64,000 nt of DNA. Source: Pelagicoccus sp. SDUM812002 (GTDB lineage: Bacteria; Verrucomicrobiota; Verrucomicrobiia; Opitutales; Opitutaceae). The position numbers and the translations under genes were made by a program. The notes under the pieces were generated by a model that saw only the letters and a list, made by a program, of their open reading frames with translations, was not told the DNA's origin and ran no database searches. The stretch is from the NCBI RefSeq assembly GCF_031127835.1, contig NZ_JARXHX010000002.1, positions 62,001 to 126,000 of the forward strand, read 5' to 3'. Below are positions 36,613 to 44,053 of the stretch, one piece after another (position 1 is the first letter of the stretch; each line of letters starts with the position of its first letter).

Positions 36613-36671
36613 GTGGGAGCGTGCTCGTCACGCGATTGAGCATTCTCTTCGCATGACAAGCACGCTCCTAC
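36613..36671. repeat. REP-like imperfect palindrome
   Basis: Left arm GTGGGAGCGTGCTCGTCACGC (36613-36633) is nearly the reverse complement of the right arm (36651-36671), which read on the other strand is GTAGGAGCGTGCTTGTCATGC. The 21-base arms differ at only three positions, and the loop is 17 bases. Half-copies of the same word occur at 43975 and 49821. It sits in the 88-base gap between the AAA+ and speD genes, typical of a dispersed repetitive extragenic palindrome. Confidence 0.7.
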
Positions 36672-36681
36672 TTTAGGAGTT

Positions 36682-37077
36682 CTAAACGCTAGGGCCGCGG
36701 GTGATGGTTTGTGCACTCGTTCGAGCGGGCGAGAATCGGCGCTCGATTTCTGACTGTATCCGTGATGCAATTATGGGGTCGCCGCAGGTGAAGATATCGA
36801 TGGCGGCGTATCCGTGTTCTGGCCAGGTGTGCACTGCGATGTGGCTCTCGGCGATGACGACAACACCGGAAAGGCCGTGTGGACTGAATTGGTGGAAGAC
36901 GGGTTTGACCACGGTAGCTCCAGCCTCATCGGCCGACTCGACGAGGGCGGCCTCCAAGGTTTCTTTTTCAAGCAGTAGCTCCTGAGGGCAGTCGTTCAGC
37001 TCCAAAAGGATATGGGTGCCCAGCTCCTTGGCGGGATTGGGCACCGATCCTGAAGTAGATTGTGGAGTGGGAAGCAC
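36682..37077 (-). CDS. speD: S-adenosylmethionine decarboxylase proenzyme
   Basis: 131 residues from GTG at 37075-37077, which overlaps the pspA stop by one base (TAGTG), so translation is coupled. The self-cleavage site that creates the pyruvoyl cofactor is E77-S78 in VVVIAESHIAVHTWPEHGY, and the catalytic Cys is C98 in FTCGD. This is the short prokaryotic (SpeH-type) enzyme. The product, decarboxylated SAM, is the aminopropyl donor for polyamine synthesis, and a spermidine-synthase-like enzyme is encoded at the head of the same operon. Its placement among membrane-stress genes suggests dedicated use rather than general polyamine supply. Confidence 0.95.
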   Translation of the reverse strand: MLPTPQSTSGSVPNPAKELGTHILLELNDCPQELLLEKETLEAALVESADEAGATVVKPVFHQFSPHGLSGVVVIAESHIAVHTWPEHGYAAIDIFTCGDPIIASRIQSEIERRFSPARTSAQTITRGPSV

Positions 37078-37772
37078 TAGGCGTTGCCGAGCTTGGCCTT
37101 TAGGGCGGCGAGCTTGTCGTTGACCGCGGGTGAGGTGGAACCGCTGGCTCCCATGCCTTCGAATTCCTTTTCGAGCGCGTCGCCGCTCCCGCCGGAAACT
37201 TCGGCAAGCTCTTTGGCGGCATCGGCTTCGTGGGACTGGCGTTCGGCTTTAGCCTTCATACGGGCCATGAGGTCGTCGGCTTTGTTGTTGTTGGAGATGC
37301 GGGCCTTGGCTTCGTAGATGTCCTTCTTGACCTGGGCGGCTTTGCTCTGGGCGATGATGAAGTCCTTGTTACGCTTAAACTCGGCCAGTTCGTCGCCCAT
37401 CGTGATGATCTCTTTCTTGAGCTCGTCGACGGCGGCCCGCTGGGACTGCCACTGGGTTTCAAGGGTGCCAAGCTTTTGCTCGTGCTCGGTGGCGCGCTGA
37501 AGGGCGCGCACCGCGAGGTCTTCCTTGCCTGCCTTGAGCGCGAGCTCGGCCTTCTGTTCCCAGGAGAGCTTTTCGGCCTTTTCCTTTTCCAGCATGGCTT
37601 TGGTTTGGCGCTCGGTTGCGATGCAGCTTTGCACGGACTTTTTGGCCTCCATGATCTGCTTGTCCTTGTCGCGGATGGCTTGCTCGAGCATGAGCTCGGG
37701 CTTTTCCATCTTGTCGACGGCTTTGTTGGCGGCGGCTTGGCCGACTTTGAAGATACGTGAGAAAATGCTCAT
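37077..37772 (-). CDS. pspA: PspA/IM30 family membrane-remodelling protein
   Basis: 231 residues: amphipathic N-terminus MSIFSRIFKVGQAAANKAVDKMEKPELML, then a nearly continuous coiled coil (about 25-190) rich in Lys, Glu, Ala, ending in a flexible Gly/Ser segment (GASGSTSPAVNDKLAALKAKLGNA). PspA and its relatives (Vipp1, YjfJ) are ESCRT-III-like proteins that polymerise on inner membranes and limit proton leakage. The neighbourhood matches the E. coli yjfI-yjfJ arrangement: a DUF2170 protein immediately upstream and a DUF350 protein in the same operon. No PspF-like activator or PspB/C is present. Confidence 0.93.
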   Translation of the reverse strand: MSIFSRIFKVGQAAANKAVDKMEKPELMLEQAIRDKDKQIMEAKKSVQSCIATERQTKAMLEKEKAEKLSWEQKAELALKAGKEDLAVRALQRATEHEQKLGTLETQWQSQRAAVDELKKEIITMGDELAEFKRNKDFIIAQSKAAQVKKDIYEAKARISNNNKADDLMARMKAKAERQSHEADAAKELAEVSGGSGDALEKEFEGMGASGSTSPAVNDKLAALKAKLGNA

Positions 37773-37792
37773 TTTGCGAAAGGGGGCTGAGG

Positions 37793-38209
37793 TTAGGCTT
37801 TAGCGGCGTCGGGCGAGAGAAGTTCTTCGGCGCGGTCGACGGCGAGTTCGAGCGCGTCGAATACGCTGAGGATTTCGTGGTCGTTGAGGCTGCCCGTTTC
37901 GCGGCTTTCCACGAGCACGAGGCGCGGGTCCTCGGGGTTGGTATTGTTGATGCCAAAGCTGACGGGGAGAATTTCGGTGTTGAGGTCGAGCAGCTTGAAA
38001 TGGAGGGACGCGTCACCGAAGGCGTGCACGTTTCCGAGGTCGACCTCGAAGTAGATGACTTCTTCGCCGAGCTGTATGAAGACGGGGAGCTCCTCGGCTC
38101 GGGTAACACGGTAGACGTTTTTTCCGAGGTCCTCGACGTCGAAATCGTGGGACATGAGGAAGCGTGTGAATTCCTCGGATTTTTCGATTTTGATTATTAG
38201 GTTATTCAT
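37793..38209 (-). CDS. DUF2170 (YjfI-like) protein
   Basis: 138 residues, acidic and soluble. It begins MNNLIIKIEKSEEFTRFLM and carries SHDFDVEDLGKNVYRVTRAEELP, FIQLGEEVIYFEVDLG and the middle signature LPVSFGINNTNPEDPRLVLVESR. The pattern and length match the DUF2170 family, known as YjfI in E. coli, where it precedes the PspA-like YjfJ just as here (21-base gap). Molecular function unknown; a PspA partner or chaperone is a fair guess from context. Confidence 0.75.
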   Translation of the reverse strand: MNNLIIKIEKSEEFTRFLMSHDFDVEDLGKNVYRVTRAEELPVFIQLGEEVIYFEVDLGNVHAFGDASLHFKLLDLNTEILPVSFGINNTNPEDPRLVLVESRETGSLNDHEILSVFDALELAVDRAEELLSPDAAKA

Positions 38210-38282
38210 AAAATGGGTGGTTGGGTTCTGCTTAGGTTCTTAACCGCTAGGGGCCGCGAATGAACGCGAACGTTTTGGAGGT

Positions 38283-39380
38283 TTAGGCGGGTTGTTTGGC
38301 TTGAATGTCTTTTTCGACGGAGAGGAAGTCCTCGGCCTTATTGGCGAGGATGATCAGGCGGTCTCCGACTTCGATGAGAGTGTCCTTGGGAGGATTGAGG
38401 ATATGGCGGTCAGCTTTGATTATGCCGACGAGCTGCATGTCTACGGGGTGCTGTAGGGTGGCGATTTGCACATCGATGAAGCGTTGCCCTTGCAGGCTCG
38501 TTTCGTGCAGGTAGAACTGGCTGCCTTCGCGCGAGGTGATCAGCTGGTCGATGGTCTTGTGGATCCCCGGATAGAAGAACTCCTGCACGATCATGCGCTC
38601 GTTTACGCCGTCGGCGAGAATGATGCCATCGGTTTCGGCTCTCTCCATCATTCGGAGGTTTCGCGAGCTGACGAGTTCTACCACTGTTTTGATCGGGGAC
38701 TTGGTGTCGCGTTCGATGAGCTCGATGATGGAGCCGATGGCATAGGTTTGGGAGTCGGAGTTGGGATCGCCGGTCACGGCGGCGAGCACGAAGACGCCAT
38801 CGCACTCTGTGACGTTCGCTTGATAGAGGGTCTCTTCGGAAGTGGGCAGTCCTTTGACGAAGAACACGCCGCGCTTGGCGAGGACGGAGGGGAGCTCATC
38901 GAGGTCGTTGGTGACGAGCGCGACCTTCTTGTCCGCGTAGTTAGGGTTGGCCTGTAGTTCGTCGAGGATCTGCAGGACCTTGTCGAGACTCGGGTAGTTG
39001 CAGATGATAATGTGATTTTTTTGCGATAGTTTCATGGCGCCTTTTCGCTTGAGTGAGACACGCTGGAGCACGGTTTCGGTTACAGATGCGAGCAAGTACC
39101 CGAGCAGGCCGATGCCGACCATGAAGCAGGGGTACGCAATAAGGAAGCGTCCAGCGAAGGTTTGTGGAAAGTAGTCACCGTAGCCGACGGTGGTCATGGT
39201 GACCATGGCCCACCATATGGAGTCGATGAAAGTGAGGCCGATCTGGTGGTTGCGTTCCGCGAAATAGAATCCGACTCCAAACAGCAGGTTCAACCCAGAC
39301 GCAACGAGCACGATCTTCCAAAGCCGTATGCTGGTCTCGCTGCTTCTAGCGATGAATTTTCTGACTAGTTGGAGGAACAT
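38283..39380 (-). CDS. Two-helix potassium channel with an RCK-like cytoplasmic domain
   Basis: 365 residues. Two membrane helices flank the pore (about 22-42 and 78-101) with a perfect K+ selectivity filter TTVGYGD at 63-69. From about 122 on lies a TrkA-N/RCK-type domain (KNHIIICNYPSLDKVLQILDEL, KVALVTNDLDELPSVLAKRGVFFVKGLPTSEETL, TVVELVSSRNLRMM), then a TrkA-C-like region (GIIKADRHILNPPKDTLIEVGDRLIILA). The Gly-x-Gly-x-x-Gly dinucleotide loop is replaced by NYPSLD, as in MthK-type RCK domains that sense Ca2+ rather than NAD. Inserted in the Psp operon, it may vent or sense K+ during membrane stress. Confidence 0.88.
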   Translation of the reverse strand: MFLQLVRKFIARSSETSIRLWKIVLVASGLNLLFGVGFYFAERNHQIGLTFIDSIWWAMVTMTTVGYGDYFPQTFAGRFLIAYPCFMVGIGLLGYLLASVTETVLQRVSLKRKGAMKLSQKNHIIICNYPSLDKVLQILDELQANPNYADKKVALVTNDLDELPSVLAKRGVFFVKGLPTSEETLYQANVTECDGVFVLAAVTGDPNSDSQTYAIGSIIELIERDTKSPIKTVVELVSSRNLRMMERAETDGIILADGVNERMIVQEFFYPGIHKTIDQLITSREGSQFYLHETSLQGQRFIDVQIATLQHPVDMQLVGIIKADRHILNPPKDTLIEVGDRLIILANKAEDFLSVEKDIQAKQPA

Positions 39381-39404
39381 CTATCGAGGCGACTGGTAGT
39401 GAAG

Positions 39405-40214
39405 CTACAGGTCCCAGTCGTCTTGCCAGCGCTTAGGAGGAGTGGGGGAATTGTCGAAGTCGTTGGAGCGTTTCTTGAGAAGCTCGACGGATTCGACTGT
39501 AGAGGCGCTGGGTCCGTCACTGACCGCGTGGGCGATCTGATCTGAATAAGGTTGGCCGTGATGGTGGAGTTGCTCGATGAGATTGAGGCCTTGATCGATG
39601 ACGTCTCGCAGGACGGCTTCGCCAGGCACTGCGCCTTGATCGTCTTCGTAGCCGAGTTGCTCAGCGTGTAGGGCGCTGTTGCAGATGTTAAGGATCTCGT
39701 CCCAGACGCTACCAAGGAGAAGGTCAAACTCCCAACCGGTCTCGCTGCGTCCGAAGCGCCCTTCGTTGAGGAAGCTCATGAAGACGATCTCCACGGGATC
39801 GATACCTTTGTAGGCGGCGACCGCGATGCGGAGGTCTTCCCAGCGATCGTCAGCGAGGAAGGTTCTCCACTGTTCCGGATCCTCGAAATCGTAGTAGCTG
39901 GCGAATGCGAATTCGCCTCCGCCCAAGTCGACGGCGCAAAAAACGTCGAAGAAGCTGAGGAAGTCCGAGTAGCGAGCCATGAAGTGCTCAAGCGCTTTGC
40001 GTCCTTTTTGTGTGGGAGCGTAGCGTTCCTCATCCTTGATCTCGACCAGGTCGCGCACCAGCAGCCACTCGAGGATGGACTCGAGGTCTTCTTCTCCGTC
40101 CTCCAGCAATAGCTGGAAGACCTTGGGAGCGTTGATCATGTACTCCAGCAGGTAGATGCCCGCGAATTGCTGTTTTTGCAGATCGCTAACGGTGTAGTTG
40201 GAATCTGGTGGCAT
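39405..40214 (-). CDS. Unrecognised soluble protein of the Psp/polyamine operon
   Basis: 269 residues, acidic, no signal or membrane helix. The first 85 residues look like a winged helix (FAGIYLLEYMINAPKVFQLLL, then ESILEWLLVRDLVEIKDEERYAPTQKGRKALEHFM), and the rest is alpha/beta with DFLSFFDVFCAVDLGGGEFAFASYYDFED and VEIVFMSFLNEGRFGRSETGWEFDLL. The tail is Asp/Pro-rich (PPKRWQDDWDL). I do not recognise a family; it is not evidently the DUF2491 (YjfK) found in the E. coli cluster. It occupies the place between the DUF350 and channel genes with gaps of 44 and 25 bases, so it is surely part of the operon. A regulator or adaptor is conceivable. Confidence 0.75.
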   Translation of the reverse strand: MPPDSNYTVSDLQKQQFAGIYLLEYMINAPKVFQLLLEDGEEDLESILEWLLVRDLVEIKDEERYAPTQKGRKALEHFMARYSDFLSFFDVFCAVDLGGGEFAFASYYDFEDPEQWRTFLADDRWEDLRIAVAAYKGIDPVEIVFMSFLNEGRFGRSETGWEFDLLLGSVWDEILNICNSALHAEQLGYEDDQGAVPGEAVLRDVIDQGLNLIEQLHHHGQPYSDQIAHAVSDGPSASTVESVELLKKRSNDFDNSPTPPKRWQDDWDL

Positions 40215-40257
40215 TTAGGTCTATCGAAAGCCTCGCGACGTTCGCTACTGGTTGAAT

Positions 40258-41178
40258 CTATGAGTGGAAAAGGGTGGTGAGAATGAGAGCCAGACCGATG
40301 GCGGCGGCGCCTTCGATGAGGGCAGCTCCCCAGTTGCGATCCTTGGAGATTTCTTCGTCGAGTGGCGAGCCGGGCAGGATGACGCGGTCGATCGCGAAAC
40401 GGCTGACCGATAGCAAGAAGACACAGATGACGAACCAAAGTGCGAGCCCGAGTATGGAACTGCTGGATACGATATAGCTAGAGAGAAGAATGCCGACAGC
40501 TGACAGTGTGATGCCAAAGCCGACGCCGGCCGCTGCGTTGTCGCGCTCGATTTCGTTGTGAAGGTCATAGGCGCTGAGCTTTTGGTAGACCATCGCGAAG
40601 AGGATGAACGCCAGCTGAGATACGAAGAAATAGGCAAGAGTGACGAGGATGTCTCGCACGAGGCTGCCGGAGCTTTCACCGAAGGTGGCTGCTTGGATGA
40701 TGAAGGCGGATCCGACGTAGGCGCCTGCCTGCACGGCTCCGGTACCGATGTTTTGATCCTCCACGAGTTCCTTCACGTTACTGAAGCGGCTCAGCAGGAT
40801 TTTGTCGTTGATGACGCGTGCGACTTGCAAGAGCAGGATGCCGAAGAGCGACCAGAGCAGGGTGCCGCCTAGGTCGCGTAGGAAGAGCTGCTTGCCGGGG
40901 TCGACGTTCGCTAGTTCTTCTACCGGAATGTCCTGACGTAGCACGCCCCAAAGAATAACAGTAATAGCGAGCATGTATCCAGAAAAGGATACGGCGATCG
41001 CCTTGTTGTCCTTGCTGGTCAGTTCGTGGGCGAGCTGATACGGGGTGCAGAAGTCGTTGACGAGCTTACCGATCCAGAGAATCAGGATCGATACTGCCAG
41101 AAATACGACAGCGGATGGGTCGAGGAGCGAGACAGCGTCTTCGGTCCCGAAAAAGGAGCTAAGTGTGGTGGTATCCAT
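40258..41178 (-). CDS. Duplicated DUF350 (YjfL-like) inner-membrane protein
   Basis: 306 residues with eight predicted membrane helices in two equivalent halves. Repeated landmarks: YQLAHELTSKDNKAIAVSF in half one matches YDLHNEIERDNAAAGVGF in half two, and EDQNIGTGAVQAGAYVGSAFI matches KDRNWGAALIEGAAAIGLALI. DUF350 proteins such as E. coli YjfL are usually a single unit of about 130 residues, so this is a tandem fusion. Conserved Asn/Gly pairs at helix starts suggest a small channel or carrier. Function unproven; its recurrent neighbours are PspA-like proteins and polyamine or glutathionylspermidine enzymes. Confidence 0.85.
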   Translation of the reverse strand: MDTTTLSSFFGTEDAVSLLDPSAVVFLAVSILILWIGKLVNDFCTPYQLAHELTSKDNKAIAVSFSGYMLAITVILWGVLRQDIPVEELANVDPGKQLFLRDLGGTLLWSLFGILLLQVARVINDKILLSRFSNVKELVEDQNIGTGAVQAGAYVGSAFIIQAATFGESSGSLVRDILVTLAYFFVSQLAFILFAMVYQKLSAYDLHNEIERDNAAAGVGFGITLSAVGILLSSYIVSSSSILGLALWFVICVFLLSVSRFAIDRVILPGSPLDEEISKDRNWGAALIEGAAAIGLALILTTLFHS

Positions 41179-41200
41179 TTTTCTGTTTCCGAAAGGGGTT

Positions 41201-42064
41201 CTACTTGCCTCCGCCGCGGTAGCTGGAAGTGGTGGTTTTTCTCAGACTGGGCGAGGTGCTGCTGGTGCTGGTTCGACCGAAGCCTCCGCTGCGGACCGTT
41301 TTGGAAGGGTTGCGAGCTTGGAAGCTCTTTTGGGAATTGGTGGGGCTCTTGAGCGGGGCCTTGATATTGGCCGCGGTCTTTCCAGCGTTTGGAGAGGTGG
41401 CGGTGGCGTTGACGGTGGGGTTGTTGGAGGCGCTCCAGTTCGCGCTGTTCGTCACGTTTCGCGTGCGCTGGCGATAGTTGTCGTAGCTGCTGGGCGAGTA
41501 GCGGCCGTAGTATCCAGGGTAGGAATTGTAACCCCAAGGGGAGCTGTAGTAGGGGCGGTTGCTGTTGAAGAGCCAGCCGAGCAGCAGCATGTCGGTGATG
41601 CCGAAGCTGTTGTGGTAGTAGTGGTTGGCTCCGTAGATGTTGCGGTTGCCGTGAGTTTGCACGTTGGCGCGGCCGTCCGCGGTTTTCTCGATTTCTATGG
41701 TGGCAACTTCTTGGGTCTGGTCGCTGGCGAGATCGACCGTGAGTGAGAAGCCTTTGACGTTTCCGGATCCGTATTCGGTGACCTTGATGTAGTCTACGGA
41801 TCCGTCTTCGTCGAGGTCGAGGTTGTTGACGCCGACGCTTGGGGTGTTGAGCAAACGCTCGAATTCCTCGCCGGTCTCGGCTTGCTTGACGAGGGCGCCC
41901 ACGGCTTGTAGGTCGAGTCCGCTGGCGGCGTCGCCGCCGGAGACCTGTTGAACGGAGACGTTGTACGTGTCGCCGTAACGGGATGAAGAAGAGCAGCTTC
42001 TGAATGAGGAAAAGAGTACGAGGAGGACGAATGCGCCCAGGCCGAATTGTAACAGTGAGTTCAT
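41201..42064 (-). CDS. Exported protein with an EF-hand-like loop and a Ser/Thr/Arg/Gly-rich tail
   Basis: 287 residues. The N-terminus is a membrane helix or signal (LLQFGLGAFVLLVLFSSF) ending in RSC, so lipidation at Cys24 is possible though the lipobox is poor. Then comes a compact domain with DLDEDGSVDYIKV (83-95), an EF-hand-like Ca loop, a Tyr/Asn/Ser-rich middle (about 160-215), and a low-complexity basic tail with RSGGFGRT (258-265) and the end TTTSSYRGGGK. The tail resembles, as I remember it, the RGGFG...Ser-rich end of E. coli YgiB/YjfM (DUF1190), which travels with glutathionylspermidine-synthase-like ligases. Possible target of modification by the operon enzymes. Function unknown. 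Confidence 0.8.
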   Translation of the reverse strand: MNSLLQFGLGAFVLLVLFSSFRSCSSSSRYGDTYNVSVQQVSGGDAASGLDLQAVGALVKQAETGEEFERLLNTPSVGVNNLDLDEDGSVDYIKVTEYGSGNVKGFSLTVDLASDQTQEVATIEIEKTADGRANVQTHGNRNIYGANHYYHNSFGITDMLLLGWLFNSNRPYYSSPWGYNSYPGYYGRYSPSSYDNYRQRTRNVTNSANWSASNNPTVNATATSPNAGKTAANIKAPLKSPTNSQKSFQARNPSKTVRSGGFGRTSTSSTSPSLRKTTTSSYRGGGK

Positions 42065-42116
42065 GAGACGTGTGCGGTTAAAGAGTGAACAAAGGCGCTG
42101 TGCTCAGCGGCGGACT

Positions 42117-43829
42117 TCAGAGTATGCCGCGGGTGCGTTTCCATGCTTCTAGATAATAGTTGTAGATGCGCGGGTGGGTGATCGTGCTGATCTCGGTTTG
42201 CTGGGTTTCGAGTTGGGACTTTCCGAATTGCAGGGAGGCTCGGACGATCTCGGGTGTAAGATAGCGAGTCTCTGCAGTCAAGTCGGGTATCTTTGCTAGG
42301 GAATCGCGTAGCTTGGCTTCGCCTTGGATCGTATCGCTTCCGCCGATCCACCAACCCCATTCCCCGAAGGAGGGAACATTTTCGTGGTAGGGCACTGCCG
42401 CCAACCCTGCGGATGTAATCGTTCTGCCGATACAAAGAAAGGCTTCCTTGGCATGGTAGGGCGAGGTGGACTGCTGCACGAAGATGCCGTCCGCGCTGAG
42501 CTTGCTGCGGAGGAATCCGTAAAAGTGTTGGCTGTAGAGCTTGGCGAGCTCGACGGAATTCGGGTCCGGGAAGTCGATGATGACGACGTCGTAACGCCCA
42601 GGTGCTTGGGCCACGAAGGCCGCGGCGTCGAGATTGAGAACGGTGACCGGCGGGAGGTTCTGCTCGACGGGCTGGCCGAGAGCTCCGCGTCCGGAGACTT
42701 CGATCTCGAGCAGGGCGGCGGTGTTTTCGAGAGCGAGGTTCTCGACGGTCTTTACCCGAGCGTCTCGCAAGCTGCCTTTGTTGAGGCGAGTGAAGTGCTC
42801 GTTATTCGTAGCGAGCTCAGTCATGACCGGGTCGAGGTCGACGAGAGTGACGGATTGTACGTCATCGTATTTCAGGACCTCGCGCAGGGCAAGTCCGTCG
42901 CCGCCACCTAGGATCAGCACGCGATCGCGGCGCGGGGCGATGGACATGGCGGGGTGTACCAGCATTTCGTGATAGATATGCTCGTCGCGTCCGTCGAACT
43001 GCAGATGGCCGTTGATGTAGCAGGAAACGGATCCGTCTCTACTTTCGGTGAGGACGACATGCTGGTATTTGCTCGTCTCCGAAAAGATGATACGGTCGCG
43101 GTAGAGGCGTTGCTCGGCGGATTCGGTCCAATCTTTTTCGAAAGCGAAGCCTAACCCGATGAGAACAGCGACGATACCGGCAGCTGCGTAAACGCGACCA
43201 CTGTTGCCCGAACGTTTTCGGAAAGTGAGGATGAAGAGCAGGGCGGAGAGCAGGGTGGTGAGGGCGAGAAGGAGGCTCGTCTGCACCATGGAAAAGTAGC
43301 GGAAAAGCAGAAAGACCCAAACCAAGGCTCCGATGAGGGCTCCGATGTAGTCCATCTTGAGGATACGAGCGAGATTGCTGCGAACGTCGTCGGAGAACTG
43401 CTCATTGATGCGGGTCAGCAAGGGGATTTCGAAGCCAACGAGGATTCCGATGGCGCTGACGAGGGCGTATTGGGTGAGAATGAAGTGGGAAGGTAGAGCG
43501 CTGAAGATGTGCAACATGGCGAGCGGCCCGAAACCGCCTAAGACCGCGAGGGCGATTTGGCTGTAGGCGAGCACGTCGACGACCTTCTCGTCAGAGATAT
43601 AGCGTTGGATCTCGGCACCGAGTCCCATGCAGAATAGCATCACCGCGATGACAATAGCCCACTGCTGAACGCTGTTGCCTAGGATGTCGGAGGCCAGCTT
43701 GCTGAGCGTGTATTCGTACGCCATGCCGCAGCCGCCCATGACGAACATGACCAGTCCGATGACGAGGGTGGGCGCGGTGCTGGAAGGCTCTGGTTTTTCG
43801 CTGGCGGTGGAGTTCGAAGCGGGTTTCAT
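42117..43829 (-). CDS. Membrane-embedded spermidine-synthase-like aminopropyltransferase
   Basis: 570 residues. The first about 230 residues hold seven hydrophobic segments in an MFS/spermidine-synthase-type membrane domain (MGGCGMAYEYTLSKLASDILG is the usual entry motif). The catalytic Rossmann domain follows: YQHVVLTESRDGSVSCYINGHLQF, DEHIYHEMLVHPAM, Gly-rich LGGGDGLALREVLKY (308-322) and VTLVDLDPVM. The catalytic loop reads VVIIDFPDPNSVELAKLYS, where classical SpeE has D-x-S-D-P; the second Asp (D422) is kept. It should take decarboxylated SAM from SpeD of the same operon and transfer an aminopropyl group to putrescine or to another amine at the membrane. First gene of the operon. Confidence 0.87.
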   Translation of the reverse strand: MKPASNSTASEKPEPSSTAPTLVIGLVMFVMGGCGMAYEYTLSKLASDILGNSVQQWAIVIAVMLFCMGLGAEIQRYISDEKVVDVLAYSQIALAVLGGFGPLAMLHIFSALPSHFILTQYALVSAIGILVGFEIPLLTRINEQFSDDVRSNLARILKMDYIGALIGALVWVFLLFRYFSMVQTSLLLALTTLLSALLFILTFRKRSGNSGRVYAAAGIVAVLIGLGFAFEKDWTESAEQRLYRDRIIFSETSKYQHVVLTESRDGSVSCYINGHLQFDGRDEHIYHEMLVHPAMSIAPRRDRVLILGGGDGLALREVLKYDDVQSVTLVDLDPVMTELATNNEHFTRLNKGSLRDARVKTVENLALENTAALLEIEVSGRGALGQPVEQNLPPVTVLNLDAAAFVAQAPGRYDVVIIDFPDPNSVELAKLYSQHFYGFLRSKLSADGIFVQQSTSPYHAKEAFLCIGRTITSAGLAAVPYHENVPSFGEWGWWIGGSDTIQGEAKLRDSLAKIPDLTAETRYLTPEIVRASLQFGKSQLETQQTEISTITHPRIYNYYLEAWKRTRGIL

Positions 43830-43974
43830 GGATGAGTGGGCCGTGGTGGGAGACCCAGCCTTTTCACGCGAGGAGCTTGGATTTGTCGAGTCAATGTGGG
43901 AAGGGGTTCCCGCGGAAGGCCCTTTGGTTACAACGAATTTGCTTTCTGGTTTACTGAGAGGAGACAGGAGGCTA

Positions 43975-43997
43975 CGGCGTGGGAATCACGCTCCCGC
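43975..43997 (-). repeat. Half-copy of the REP-like element
   Basis: Read on the minus strand, GCGGGAGCGTGATTCCCACG matches the arm of the palindrome at 36613 (GTGGGAGCGTGCTCGTCACG) at most positions and is itself a short inverted repeat. It is in the gap between the aminopropyltransferase and the Ada-like gene. Confidence 0.45.
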
Positions 43998-44053
43998 ATT
44001 TGGCCGCAAGAATCGGGTGGGCGCTAGAGGTGTTTGGCTCTATTGTTTTTCCG

